A stretch of DNA of 64,000 nucleotides from Humidesulfovibrio mexicanus (GTDB lineage: Bacteria; Desulfobacterota; Desulfovibrionia; Desulfovibrionales; Desulfovibrionaceae). The stretch lies in contig NZ_FZOC01000003.1 of the NCBI RefSeq assembly GCF_900188225.1, positions 248,001 to 312,000 on the forward strand, written 5' to 3'. Numbering within the stretch: the stretch's first letter is position 1; each line of letters begins with the position of its first letter. Below are positions 40,593 through 50,549 of this stretch, one piece after another. The translations under genes were made by a program, and so were the position numbers. The notes under the pieces were generated by a model. It saw only the letters and a list, made by a program, of their open reading frames with translations. It did no database searches and was not told where the DNA came from.

Positions 40593-41663
40593 ATGCTGGG
40601 GAAGAGAACCGCCAAGAGGGCTGCCGGACGGGCCTGCCTGGCGCGCGCCGTCGCGTTCGTGTGTCTGCTTGCGCTGTGCGCTTGCGGCCGCGGGAGCGGA
40701 AACGACGGCACGGGCGAGGCCGTGCGTGTCGCCGACGCCACGGGCCGCGAGGTGCTGGTCAAGCGCAACCCCATGCGCGTGGTGACGCTGAACAAGAACG
40801 CCGCCGAGCTGCTGCGGCTCATGGGGGTCATCGACCGCGTGGTGGGCGTGTCCGACTGGATTCCCAAGAACCCGGACTACTGGCCGGAGCTTGTCGGCGC
40901 CCGCAACGTGGGCAAGTTCAACGCGCCCGACGAGGAGGCCATCGCCGCCCTTAAGCCGGACCTCGTGCTGTGCTACCAGAACTCGCCCGGACCGGGCTTT
41001 GACGAGAAGATGCGTGCCGCAGGCATCCAGGTGCTGCGCCTGGAACTCTACCGTATCAGCGCCCTGCCCCGTGACGTGGAGGGGCTGGGGCGCATCTTCG
41101 GGCGCGAGGACACGGCCCGCGAGTACCTGGACTGGCTCAAGGTCCGCATGGACGAGGTGGCCCGACGCGTTGCCGCCAGCAAAAACAGGCCCGACGTGTA
41201 CATCGAGGGCTATTCCGACTTTGCGGCCTGCGGCTCCAGTTCCGGTATGCACGAGCGCCTGGAGTTCGCTGGCGGACGCAACATTTCGGAGACCGTGCAG
41301 GCCGCCAACACCCCCGTGTCGCCGGAGTGGGTGCTGGAGCGCCAGCCCTGGGCCGTGATCAAGATGAGTTCCCAGAACGGCTGCTACACCCACGACGGCC
41401 CCGAGGGCATGGTGGCGCACCGCGAGGCCCTGCTGGCCCGCACGGGCTGGGACAAGACCCCGGCGGGCAAGGCCGGGCGCGTGTTCCTCATGACAACGGA
41501 CGTCACCAGCGGGGCGGCCAGCGTGGTGGGCGTCGCCTGGATAGCCAAGTGGCTGCACCCGGACACCTGCGCCGATTTGGACCCCAACCAGTGGCATCGC
41601 GAGTTCATCGAGCGCTTCCAAGGCAGGCCCTGGCGCGGCGTGTACGTGTACCCGGAGCGCTAG
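40593..41663 (+). CDS. Lipoprotein periplasmic binding protein (FecB/BtuF-like)
   Basis: A 356-aa substrate-binding protein of the metal-chelate (cluster A-II) type. The N-terminus is a signal with lipobox LCAC (lipidation at Cys31). The family opening VADATGREVLVKRNPMRVV is followed by LNKNAAELLRLMGVIDRVVG and later YIEGYSDF. Such proteins bind siderophores, haem or corrinoids. It heads a tight operon with permease, ATPase, TonB receptor and chelatase genes. Its start follows a G-rich stretch acting as Shine-Dalgarno. The ligand cannot be told from sequence. Confidence 0.9.
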   Translation: MLGKRTAKRAAGRACLARAVAFVCLLALCACGRGSGNDGTGEAVRVADATGREVLVKRNPMRVVTLNKNAAELLRLMGVIDRVVGVSDWIPKNPDYWPELVGARNVGKFNAPDEEAIAALKPDLVLCYQNSPGPGFDEKMRAAGIQVLRLELYRISALPRDVEGLGRIFGREDTAREYLDWLKVRMDEVARRVAASKNRPDVYIEGYSDFAACGSSSGMHERLEFAGGRNISETVQAANTPVSPEWVLERQPWAVIKMSSQNGCYTHDGPEGMVAHREALLARTGWDKTPAGKAGRVFLMTTDVTSGAASVVGVAWIAKWLHPDTCADLDPNQWHREFIERFQGRPWRGVYVYPER

Positions 41664-41665
41664 CC

Positions 41666-42685
41666 GTGCGGGCCGTTGCGGAAAAAACAGGCGTGGAGGC
41701 CTACGGCGCGCTCACGGGCAGGCGCACGGCGCGCATCGCGGTCCTTGCGGCCCTGCTGGCTGCCTCGGTTCTGGTCTCCCTGGCCGTGGGCAGCAGTTCT
41801 GCTGGTGTGTTCGATACGCTGCGCGCCGGGCTGGACGGGGTCATCTTCTGGGAACTGCGCGTGCCTCGCGTGCTCATGGGGCTGCTGGTGGGCTCCGGCT
41901 TGGCCGTGGGCGGGGCCGTGACCCAGGCCGTGCTGCGCAATCCGCTGGCCTCGCCCTTCACCCTGGGCGTGGCTTCCGGCGCGGGCTTCGGCGCGGCGCT
42001 GGGCATCGTGCTGGCCGGGGCCATCGCCAAGTGGGCCGTGGCGGGCGGGGCGTTCGCCTGTGCGCTTTTGACCGCGCTGTTCATTCTGGGCGTGGCGCGC
42101 ATGAAGAGCTCCACCCCGGAAACCCTCGTGCTGGCTGGCGTGGCCATCATGTTCCTGTTCTCAGCCGGAACCTCGCTTTTGCAGTTCCTGGGCACCGAGC
42201 AGCAGATCCAGGCCATCGTGTTCTGGAGCTTCGGCAACCTCTCGCGCGCCTCCTGGACCGACATCGTCATCGCCGCAGGCATGATTCTGCCCGCTCTGCC
42301 CCTGCTCTTCCTGCGCGCCTGGGACCTGAATCTGCTGCTGGCGGGCGACGAGATGGCCGCCAGCCTGGGCGTCAACGTGGACCGGCTGCGCCTGACGGCG
42401 CTCTTGCTGGCCGCGCTCATGACCGCCGGGGCCATCTGCTTCACCGGCGTCATCGGCTTCATCGGTTTGGTTGGGCCGCACCTGGCGCGAATGCTGGTGG
42501 GAGGCGACCACCGCTTCCTGCTCCCGGCCTCGGCCCTGTCCGGCGCGCTTCTGGTGCTGGTGTCCGACTGCCTGGGCCGCACGCTGTTCGCCCCGCACAT
42601 GATTCCCATCGGCATCGTCACGGCCTTCCTGGGCGTGCCGTTCTTCTTCGCGCTGCTCATTCGCCGCAAGCGGGAGTTTTGGTGA
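41666..42685 (+). CDS. FecCD-family ABC permease
   Basis: A 339-aa permease starting at GTG, two bases after the binding-protein stop. About ten membrane helices are visible, with the FecCD signatures LRVPRVLMGLLVGSGLAVGG, QAVLRNPLASPFTLGV and the cytoplasmic loop GFIGLVGPHLARMLVGGDHR that contacts the ATPase. It transports the ligand delivered by the lipoprotein. Its stop overlaps the ATPase start by one base (TGATG). Confidence 0.95.
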   Translation: MRAVAEKTGVEAYGALTGRRTARIAVLAALLAASVLVSLAVGSSSAGVFDTLRAGLDGVIFWELRVPRVLMGLLVGSGLAVGGAVTQAVLRNPLASPFTLGVASGAGFGAALGIVLAGAIAKWAVAGGAFACALLTALFILGVARMKSSTPETLVLAGVAIMFLFSAGTSLLQFLGTEQQIQAIVFWSFGNLSRASWTDIVIAAGMILPALPLLFLRAWDLNLLLAGDEMAASLGVNVDRLRLTALLLAALMTAGAICFTGVIGFIGLVGPHLARMLVGGDHRFLLPASALSGALLVLVSDCLGRTLFAPHMIPIGIVTAFLGVPFFFALLIRRKREFW

Positions 42686-43458
42686 TGCTCACGGCCCGCA
42701 ACATCTTTTATGACTATCCGGACCGGCCTGTGCTTCACGGGGTTTCGCTCACCCTCTCCCCCGGCGAGGTGTTGGCCGTGCTCGGCCCCAACGGCGCGGG
42801 GAAGTCCACCCTGCTGCGCTGCCTGGCCGGGGCGCTGTCGCCCAGAGGGCAGATTGAGTTGGACGGGCGCCCGCTTTTGTCTGTGCCGCCCGGCGAGCGC
42901 GCCCGGCTGCTGGCGTTCGTGCCGCAGCACATCCCCCCGCGCCTGCCCATGACCGTGTTCGAGGCCGTGCTGCTCGGGCGCAGGCCCTACTTGTCCTGGC
43001 GGCCAAGGCCGCAGGACCTGGAGGCGGTCTGGGAGGGCTTGTCGCTCTTGGGGTTGGAGGATCTGGCGCAGCGCGAGTTCTCCGAGATATCCGGCGGCCA
43101 GCGCCAGAAGGCCGCCCTGGCCCGCGCCCTGGCCCAGGAGAGTCGCCTGCTGGTCATGGACGAACCCACCAGCAGCCTGGACCTGCGGCACCAGCTTGAG
43201 GTGATGACCCTGCTTTGCGCCCAGGCGGAGAGGCGCGACACCGGAGTCATCCTGGCGGTGCACGACCTGAACCTGGCCGCGCGCTTCGCGCACCGGGCCA
43301 TTCTGCTGCACGAAGGACGCGTGGAGGCAGATGGCCCTCCCTCCGAGGTGCTCACCGAGGAGAGCATCCGCCGGGTGTACGGCGTGGAGGTGCTGCGCCT
43401 GAAGGCCGGAGCCGAAACCATGTTTTTCCCCCTGTCCGCCGCAAGCGGCACAGCCTGA
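42685..43458 (+). CDS. ABC transporter ATPase (FecE/BtuD-like)
   Basis: A 257-aa ATPase partner of the FecCD permease. Walker A GPNGAGKST, Q-loop in LAFVPQHIPPRLP, signature ISGGQRQKAALARALAQ, Walker B LLVMDEPTSSLD and H-loop ILAVHDLNLAARF are all intact. The length and layout are typical of siderophore or vitamin B12 import ATPases. Together with the two preceding genes it makes a complete importer. Confidence 0.95.
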   Translation: MLTARNIFYDYPDRPVLHGVSLTLSPGEVLAVLGPNGAGKSTLLRCLAGALSPRGQIELDGRPLLSVPPGERARLLAFVPQHIPPRLPMTVFEAVLLGRRPYLSWRPRPQDLEAVWEGLSLLGLEDLAQREFSEISGGQRQKAALARALAQESRLLVMDEPTSSLDLRHQLEVMTLLCAQAERRDTGVILAVHDLNLAARFAHRAILLHEGRVEADGPPSEVLTEESIRRVYGVEVLRLKAGAETMFFPLSAASGTA

Positions 43459-43487
43459 GCAAGAACACCCCCTGGAGGAGATACGAA

Positions 43488-45527
43488 ATGAAATGGAGCG
43501 CCCCGTTTGCCGCCCTCGGCCTGACCCTTGCTTTGGTCCTTCCTGTCCAGGCGGACGAGAGCTCGATCAAACAAGCCCCCAAGGCCGACCGCCTGGACGA
43601 GGTGCTCGTCACCGCCACCAGCCACGAGTCCAGGGTGGACATGGTTCCCGAGGCGGTGACGGTCATCACCCGCGAACAAATCGACCAGATGGTGGCCCCC
43701 ACCACCATCGACATCCTGAAGGACGCCGCAGGCGTCGAGGTCTACAACGCCCGGGGACCGCTTTCGTCCAGCTCAAACAACCGCGTCATCATGCGCGGAC
43801 AGGGCTCCGTTGCGGCGCGCGTCCTGGTGCTGTTGAACGGCGTGCCGCAGTCTGGCGGTCAGTCCGGGGAATTCGAATGGAGCTTCGTCAACCCGCGCGA
43901 CATCGAACGCATCGAGGTGGTGCGTGGTCCCGGTTCCGCGCTGTACGGCTCGCAGGCCATGGGCGGCGTCATCAACATCATCACCAGAAAACCGACAAGC
44001 GAGAAGGGCGAGACCACGCTGGAAGCGAAGTACGGCACCATGAACACCACCTCGCTTGGGGCCGCGCATTCGCAGAAATACGGCGACTGGGGCTTCTACG
44101 GTTCCGGCACCGTCGGCGGCACCCAGGGCTACAGGGTTGCGCCACAGGTCAGCAAGTCCGGCGGCCAGCCGACGAACTCCCGCAACATGCGGCAACGCAA
44201 TGACTGGGAACGTGGCGTCGTCACCTACGACATCGACCCCAGTTCCAGCCTGAGCATGAACCTCATGCACGGCCACTATAGCAATCGTGGCACCTACGAC
44301 TACATGCCCGACTTCCAGCTTTTCGATAACCAGCGGGAGCAGGGCGACCTGAGCTACGTCAAGCGTTTCAAGGGCGGCGAAATCAGCGCCTACGGCTCGG
44401 TGAGCTACCAGTCCTCCACCTATGACAACGCGGCTGCCTCCAAGACCATAAGCGGCACCTCGCCGGCCAAGCAGATGGACTACCAGGGCGGAATGAAGAC
44501 GCATTACGACCTTGGGGACTACAATACGGTGAGTTTCGGCGTGGACCTCAAACGCACCGCCTATGACCGCCGCAACAACAACTACGCCACCGGGACCGAC
44601 GCCTACGGTTCGAGCGGTGGCGATTCCCTGACCTACGGGGCTTTCCTGCAGGATGAACTGAAGCTGTTCGACGGGCGCGTGGTCATCGTTCCCGGAATGC
44701 GCTACGAGTACACCAGCCTGTTCGACGGCTACAATGAACTGCGCGCCGTGGGCATTGCGCGGCAAGACATCTCGAAGAAGATTCTGCGCTCCCTCACCAG
44801 CCGGATTGGCGCCCGCTATACCGCGACGGACTGGATATCCTTCCGCGCCGCCTACGGCGAAGCCTTCCGCGCGCCCACGCTGCACGAACTGTACGGAGTG
44901 AGCAACATCGGCACGAGCCGGTACTACGGCAACGAGGCCTTGAAGCCGGAGCGCCTCAAATCCATCGAGGGCGGGGTGGACATCACACCGCTGGACGACC
45001 TGCGCCTGTCCGTCACGGTCTATAAGAACCACGCCACGGACTACATCGACAACGTGCTGACGGCTGCCGGCCCCCCGAAAGTCTACAACAGGCAAAACAT
45101 CGGCACGGTGGACACCGGCGGCATCGAGACCGAGCTTGAATACCGTTTCCTCGAACACTGGCGCAGCTTCGTCAACTATCAGCGCTGCGATCCCAAGCTC
45201 ATGACGGGCGCCTACAGGGGCCAGCGCATCACGGGCACGCCGCTGTCCACCACCTCTGTCGGCTTGACCTTCAACGACCCAAAGTTGTTCAGCGTTTCCG
45301 TGGTCAACCGCTGGGTGGGCAAGATCTTCAACGACGCCAACAACACCACGGCCTATGGCAAGTATGACGTGCTGAACGTCAAGCTGGCCAAGGCCTTTGA
45401 ACTGGACGCCTCCAAGCTTGAGGTCTCTTTGGACGTATCCAACGCCCTTGACGTGACCGTACAGGAAACCTCCACCTCGGAAGCTCCGGGCAGGCTCATC
45501 ACCCTGGGCCTGGCCTGGCTCTTCTAG
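43488..45527 (+). CDS. TonB-dependent outer-membrane receptor
   Basis: A 679-aa receptor. The signal peptide ends near residue 22 (LPVQADES). A TonB-box-like segment DEVLVTATS lies at about 35-43. The plug domain is visible (VTVITREQIDQM, GVEVYNARG, RVLVLLNGVPQ, ERIEVVRGPGSALYGSQAMGGVINI), and the barrel ends with the C-terminal LGLAWLF aromatic signature. It should import a scarce chelate across the outer membrane, energised by TonB. GGAGGAG precedes the ATG, and it lies 29 nt after the ATPase. Confidence 0.96.
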   Translation: MKWSAPFAALGLTLALVLPVQADESSIKQAPKADRLDEVLVTATSHESRVDMVPEAVTVITREQIDQMVAPTTIDILKDAAGVEVYNARGPLSSSSNNRVIMRGQGSVAARVLVLLNGVPQSGGQSGEFEWSFVNPRDIERIEVVRGPGSALYGSQAMGGVINIITRKPTSEKGETTLEAKYGTMNTTSLGAAHSQKYGDWGFYGSGTVGGTQGYRVAPQVSKSGGQPTNSRNMRQRNDWERGVVTYDIDPSSSLSMNLMHGHYSNRGTYDYMPDFQLFDNQREQGDLSYVKRFKGGEISAYGSVSYQSSTYDNAAASKTISGTSPAKQMDYQGGMKTHYDLGDYNTVSFGVDLKRTAYDRRNNNYATGTDAYGSSGGDSLTYGAFLQDELKLFDGRVVIVPGMRYEYTSLFDGYNELRAVGIARQDISKKILRSLTSRIGARYTATDWISFRAAYGEAFRAPTLHELYGVSNIGTSRYYGNEALKPERLKSIEGGVDITPLDDLRLSVTVYKNHATDYIDNVLTAAGPPKVYNRQNIGTVDTGGIETELEYRFLEHWRSFVNYQRCDPKLMTGAYRGQRITGTPLSTTSVGLTFNDPKLFSVSVVNRWVGKIFNDANNTTAYGKYDVLNVKLAKAFELDASKLEVSLDVSNALDVTVQETSTSEAPGRLITLGLAWLF

Positions 45528-45553
45528 CCTGGCGGCAGCCAAGGAGCCAGCGC

Positions 45554-48500
45554 ATGAAAATCACCGCCATCGTCTGGAACAGCCATGCCGAGATTCTGTG
45601 CCGGGCCGCAGAAACCCTGCCCTGGCTCACCCTGCGCCTGTATCCGGCCAAGAGCCTGGAGGACAGCCCGGAGCGCCAGGCCCAGGCAATGGCCGACCTG
45701 CGCGGCTCGGACGCCGCTTTCCTGTATCGCGCCACGGAGCCGTTCTGGGACGATCTGGAGGCGGATCTGAAGGATGCGGGGAAAAGCGTGCCCACGGTCT
45801 GCCTGAGCTACGACCCCTCGCTCTGGGGCCTCTCAACGGCCCGGCCCGAGTTGGTGCAGGATGCGCACCGCTATGTGACCTTCGGCGGCATCCAGAACGT
45901 GGCGGCCATGCTCAAGGCGTTGGCTCGCGAGTTCGGCGGGCCGGAGTTTACGGAGCTGGATGTGCCCCCCCCGGCCCCGGTGCCTTGGGAAGGCCTCTGG
46001 CACCCGTGTATGCCGACCTCCGGCGGGGCGCGGCGGCACTTCGCCAGCCTGCCGGAATACCTGGCCTGGTACACTGACCACTGCGCCGGACGTCCCATGG
46101 CCGACGGCCCCTGGGTGGGGCTGGTGCTGGGGCGCCACTACTGGGTGGGCGAAACCCTGGAAGTGGAGCAGCTGCTCATCAGCGACCTGGAAGAGCAGGG
46201 CCTGCGCGTCGTCCCCATCTTCACCAACACCATCAAGGACGACGGCCTGGGCAACAAGGGCGCGCTGGGCTGGCTGCGCGAAGTGTTCCTGGCCCCGGAT
46301 GCGCCCAGGCCCTCGGCCGTCATCAAGCTGGTGAGCTTCTTTTTGGGCCATGCGCGCAGCGCAGCGGGAAATCAGGAGGACGCGGCGGCAAGCGGCGTGG
46401 CGGCGCTCAAGGAGCTGGGCGTGCCGGTGTTCCAGCCCGTGTTCTCGTCCTCCAAGTCCGTGGAAGAATGGCAAAACGACCCCCAGGGCCTGGGGAGTGA
46501 GGTGGCCTGGAGCGTGGCCATGCCGGAGTTCGAAGGCGTTATCGAACCCGTCTACCTGGGCGGCGGCAGCAAGTACGAGAGCGCTGCCACCGGGGCTGCC
46601 CTGGAACGCCGCGTTCCCGTGGCCGAGCGCAGCCTGCGCCTGGCGCGGCGCGTGGCGGCCTACATCCGGCTTGCGCAAAAGCCCGTGGGCGAGCGCAAGG
46701 TGGCCTTCATCCTGCATAACGACCCCTGCGCCTCGGTGGAGGCCACGGTGGGCGGCGCGGCCAAGCTGGACAGCCTGGAGAGCGTGGCGCGCATCCTGGC
46801 GGCCATGAAGGGGCACGGCTACAGCGTGGACCCGCCCGCCACCGGCGCGGCACTCATCGAGACCATCATGGGCCGCAAGGCCATCAGCGAGTTCCGTTGG
46901 ACCACGGTGGACGAAATCGTGCAGAAGGGCGGCGCCCTGGCCCAATTGCCAGAGGAGACCTACCTGCGCTGGTGGGCCGGGTACCCCCAGGCCGTGCGCC
47001 AGCGCATCGCCGCAGCCTGGGGCGACCCGCCGGGCCGCGAGGTGAACGGCGTGCCCCCGGCCATGATCCATGACGGAAAGATCGTCATCACCGGCGTGGC
47101 CTACGGCAACGCTGCGGTGTGCGTGCAGCCCAAGCGCGGCTGCGCGGGTTCGCGTTGCGACGGCCAGGTGTGCAAGATTCTCCACGACCCGGACATTCCG
47201 CCGCCGCACCAGTACATCGCCACATACAGGTGGCTGCAGGACGAGGCCGACGGCTTCGGGGCGGACGTGCTCATCCACGTGGGCACCCACGGCAACCTGG
47301 AGTTCCTGCCCGGCAAGGGCGTGGGCCTGTCCGGCTCCTGCCTGCCGGACCTCTGCCTGCACGAGGTCCCGCACCTGTACATCTACAACGCGGACAACCC
47401 TCCCGAGGGCACCATCGCCAAGCGCCGCAGCTACGCGGCCCTTGTGGACCACATGACCACGGCGCTGACGCACACCGAGCTCTACGAGGACCTGGAGGAG
47501 CTGGGCCGCCTGCTGGGCGAGTGGGAGCAGGCCAGGGACGCGGACAAGACCCGCGCCCACATGCTGGAGCACCTGGTGCGCGACGTGGCCGAGAAGGCCA
47601 ACCTGCTGTCCGGCATCAAGGGTGGGGCGGACATGGACTTCCCCCGGCTGGCCACTGCCCTGCACGAGTCCCTGGACCTTGTGCGCGGAACGCAGCACGA
47701 CGACGGAATGCACATCTTTGGCGGCGCGCCGGAGGGCGAGCGCCTGAACGCCTTTCTTTGGTCCATTTTGCGCTACGACGCGGACGACCCGCGCTCCCTG
47801 CGCCGCAGCCTGTGCCGCATGACGGGGCTGGACTTGGACCGGCTGCTGGAGGAGCCCGGCGCGGTGGACGCCCGGCTCAGGGCCAGCCACTCGGAGCTGC
47901 TGGCAGACATCGAGGCCATGGGCCGCGAGGCCTGCGGCCTGGCCTTTGCCTGCGCGGACGCGGACGCCTTCGCCCAGGGCGTGCGGGAGCTTGTCGGCGT
48001 GCGGCTGGCGAAGGACGCCATGACCGAGGAGCTTGTCCGCGACCTCGCCGACTCCTGGCGGCGCCTCCTGGACGTGAAGCGCCGCGTGGACGATTCGAAG
48101 GAAATCGACGCGCTGCTCACCGGCATGGCGGGGGGCTACATCGAGCCGGGGCCGTCGGGCATCATCACCAGGGGGCGCGAGGACATCCTGCCCACGGGCA
48201 GGAACTTCTACTCCCTGGACCCGCGCCGCCTGCCCACACGGGCCGCGCACATGGTGGGCATGCGTCTGGCAGACGCCATCATCGCCAAGCACATGCAGGA
48301 GGAGGGGCGCACGCCGGAGAACGTAGCCATGTTCTGGATGTGCAACGACATGATGTGGGCCGACGGCGAAGGCATGGCGCAGATTTTCCACCTCATCGGG
48401 GTGCGGCCCGTCTGGAAGAAGGGCGGCCATGTGAAGGGCTTCGAGGTCATCCCCCTGGCCGAGCTGGGACGGCCCCGAGTGGACGTGACCATCCGCGTGT

Positions 48501-49495
48501 CCGGCCTTCTGCGCGACAGCTTCCCCGAGCAGATGGAGCTTGTGGACGAGGCCATCCACGCCGTGGCCTGCCTGGACGAGGCCGACGAGGACAACTTCGT
48601 GCGCAAACACGCGCGGGCGACACTTGAGAAATCCGGCGAGACGGGCGGCGAGGCGTGGCGGAAGTCCACCCTGCGGCTGTTCTCCTCCAAGCCCGGCACC
48701 TACCAGGCCGGGGTCAACTTGGCGGTGTACGCCTCGGCCTGGCAGACCGAAGCCGACCTGGCGGACATCTTCGTGTACTGGAATTCCTACGCCTATGGCC
48801 GGGGGGTTTACGGCGAGCAGCGACCCCGGCAGCTGGAGGCCGCGCTGTCCACCGTGGACGTGAGCTACAACAAGGTGGTGTCGGACGAGCACGACCTGTT
48901 CAACTGCTGCGGCTACTACGGCACCCACGGCGGGCTCACGGCCGCGGCCCGGCAGCTCAAAGGCGGCGAGGTGAAGGGCTACTACGGCGACACCCGCGAG
49001 CCCGGCCGCGTGCAGGTGCGCGACCTGGCCGACGAGATACGCCGCGTGGTGCGAACCCGCCTGCTCAACCCCGCCTGGATAGAGGGCATGAAACGCCACG
49101 GCTACAAGGGCGCTGGCGACATGGCCAAACGCGTGGGCCGCGTGTACGGCTGGGAGGCCACCACCCGCGAGGTGGACGACTGGATCTTTGACGACATCGC
49201 CAGGACCTTCGTCATGGACGGGGAGAACCGCGAGTTCTTCCGCAAGCACAACCCCTGGGCGCTGGAGGAGATCGGCCGCAGGCTCCTGGAGGCCCAGTCG
49301 CGCGGGCTCTGGCAGGCGGACCCGGAAGTGCTGGACGCCCTCAAGGAATCCTACCTGGAGATGGAGGGCTGGCTCGAAGAGGACATGGGCGACGTCACGG
49401 GCGACTTCCAGGGCGGCGGCGTGGACATCATGCGGCCAGAGGACGTGGAGCAGTGGCAGGAGATGATGCGGGCCATGAAAGAAAAGCCCGCCTAA
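45554..49495 (+). CDS. cobN: CobN/BchH-family chelatase large subunit
   Basis: A 1313-aa protein of the cobaltochelatase/magnesium-chelatase H subunit family. Family landmarks are HVGTHGNLEFLPGKGVGLSG (with the Glu and His near the metal site), the late block TGRNFYSLDPRRLPTRAA, and the C-terminal ADDIFVYWNSYAYGRG-like region. In CobN and BchH this subunit binds the tetrapyrrole and the ATPase subunits drive metal insertion. AAGGAG precedes the ATG, 26 nt after the TonB receptor. Aerobic cobalamin makers use CobNST, but Desulfovibrio usually uses CbiK, so this copy may act on a different ligand, possibly one imported by the neighbouring transporter. The symbol reflects family only. Confidence 0.9.
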   Translation: MKITAIVWNSHAEILCRAAETLPWLTLRLYPAKSLEDSPERQAQAMADLRGSDAAFLYRATEPFWDDLEADLKDAGKSVPTVCLSYDPSLWGLSTARPELVQDAHRYVTFGGIQNVAAMLKALAREFGGPEFTELDVPPPAPVPWEGLWHPCMPTSGGARRHFASLPEYLAWYTDHCAGRPMADGPWVGLVLGRHYWVGETLEVEQLLISDLEEQGLRVVPIFTNTIKDDGLGNKGALGWLREVFLAPDAPRPSAVIKLVSFFLGHARSAAGNQEDAAASGVAALKELGVPVFQPVFSSSKSVEEWQNDPQGLGSEVAWSVAMPEFEGVIEPVYLGGGSKYESAATGAALERRVPVAERSLRLARRVAAYIRLAQKPVGERKVAFILHNDPCASVEATVGGAAKLDSLESVARILAAMKGHGYSVDPPATGAALIETIMGRKAISEFRWTTVDEIVQKGGALAQLPEETYLRWWAGYPQAVRQRIAAAWGDPPGREVNGVPPAMIHDGKIVITGVAYGNAAVCVQPKRGCAGSRCDGQVCKILHDPDIPPPHQYIATYRWLQDEADGFGADVLIHVGTHGNLEFLPGKGVGLSGSCLPDLCLHEVPHLYIYNADNPPEGTIAKRRSYAALVDHMTTALTHTELYEDLEELGRLLGEWEQARDADKTRAHMLEHLVRDVAEKANLLSGIKGGADMDFPRLATALHESLDLVRGTQHDDGMHIFGGAPEGERLNAFLWSILRYDADDPRSLRRSLCRMTGLDLDRLLEEPGAVDARLRASHSELLADIEAMGREACGLAFACADADAFAQGVRELVGVRLAKDAMTEELVRDLADSWRRLLDVKRRVDDSKEIDALLTGMAGGYIEPGPSGIITRGREDILPTGRNFYSLDPRRLPTRAAHMVGMRLADAIIAKHMQEEGRTPENVAMFWMCNDMMWADGEGMAQIFHLIGVRPVWKKGGHVKGFEVIPLAELGRPRVDVTIRVSGLLRDSFPEQMELVDEAIHAVACLDEADEDNFVRKHARATLEKSGETGGEAWRKSTLRLFSSKPGTYQAGVNLAVYASAWQTEADLADIFVYWNSYAYGRGVYGEQRPRQLEAALSTVDVSYNKVVSDEHDLFNCCGYYGTHGGLTAAARQLKGGEVKGYYGDTREPGRVQVRDLADEIRRVVRTRLLNPAWIEGMKRHGYKGAGDMAKRVGRVYGWEATTREVDDWIFDDIARTFVMDGENREFFRKHNPWALEEIGRRLLEAQSRGLWQADPEVLDALKESYLEMEGWLEEDMGDVTGDFQGGGVDIMRPEDVEQWQEMMRAMKEKPA

Positions 49496-49514
49496 GCATA
49501 CGGAGCGAGACATC

Positions 49515-50549
49515 GTGAAGAACCATACCTTCGCCTATCCCTTTTCGGCCATCGTGGGCCAGGAGGAAATGAAGCTGGCCCTGCTTCTGAACGTGGTGAA
49601 CCCGGCCTTGGGCGGGGTGCTCATCCGGGGCGAGAAGGGCACGGCAAAGTCCACCGCCGTGCGCGCCCTGGCCGGGCTGCTGCCGGAGATCGACGTGGCC
49701 GAGGGCTGCCCCTTCGCCTGTAATCCCCTCGGAGACGACCTGTGCGAAGCCTGCGCTGTGAAAGCCCAGGCTGGAACATTCGTCCCGGCGCGCCGCCGCA
49801 TCCGGGTGGTGGACCTGCCCGTGGGCGCTACCGAGGACCGGGTGCTGGGCACCCTGGACATGGAGGCGGCCATCAAGAAGGGCGAGCGCCGCTTCGAGCC
49901 GGGCATCCTGGCCGAGGCGCACCGGGGCATCCTCTATGTGGACGAGGTGAACCTGCTGGACGACCACATCGTGGACGTGCTGCTCGACGCCGCGGCCATG
50001 GGGGTCAACACCGTGGAGCGCGAGGGAGTGAGCTTCAGCCACCCGTCGCGCTTCGTGCTGGTGGGCACCATGAACCCGGAGGAAGGCGAACTGCGGCCCC
50101 AGCTGCTGGACCGCTTCGGCCTGTGCGTGCAGGTGGAGGGCATCGCGGACATCGACGCCCGCGTGGAGGTGGTGCGCCGCCGCGCGGCCTTTGAGGAGAA
50201 TCCGCAGGGCTTCGCCGAGGCCTGGGCCGCGCAGGAGGCAGAGGTGGCGCGAAAGGTGGAGGCCGCCCGCGCCCTTTTGCCGCGCGTGGGCTTCCCGGAC
50301 GCGCTCTTGCGCCTGGTGGCGCGCATCGCCGTGGACATGGCGGTGGACGGCCACCGCGCCGACCTGGTGATGATGAAGACCGCGCGCGCCATGGCCGCCC
50401 TGGACGGCCGCGACATTCCCGGCCGCGACGACGTGGAGCGCGCGGCGCGGCTGGCCCTGCCGCACAGGATGCGCAGAAAGCCTTTCCAGGACGTGGGCCT
50501 GGACCAGGCGGCCCTTGGGGCCAGCGTGGAGAAGGGTCTTGCCCGCTAG
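49515..50549 (+). CDS. ChlI/BchI-type AAA+ chelatase ATPase
   Basis: A 344-aa AAA+ protein starting at GTG, 19 nt after cobN. It shows an I-subunit layout: FSAIVGQEEMK, Walker A GEKGTAKST (39-47), Walker B ILYVDEVNLLDDHIV, LVGTMNPEEGELRPQLLDR (sensor-1 and Arg finger region) and the helical C-terminal lid. Four cysteines (C65, C69, C77, C80) form a C-x3-C-x7-C-x2-C set within the N-terminal AAA part, which could bind zinc or an iron-sulfur cluster. It should form the hexameric motor with the following fusion protein. Confidence 0.92.
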   Translation: MKNHTFAYPFSAIVGQEEMKLALLLNVVNPALGGVLIRGEKGTAKSTAVRALAGLLPEIDVAEGCPFACNPLGDDLCEACAVKAQAGTFVPARRRIRVVDLPVGATEDRVLGTLDMEAAIKKGERRFEPGILAEAHRGILYVDEVNLLDDHIVDVLLDAAAMGVNTVEREGVSFSHPSRFVLVGTMNPEEGELRPQLLDRFGLCVQVEGIADIDARVEVVRRRAAFEENPQGFAEAWAAQEAEVARKVEAARALLPRVGFPDALLRLVARIAVDMAVDGHRADLVMMKTARAMAALDGRDIPGRDDVERAARLALPHRMRRKPFQDVGLDQAALGASVEKGLAR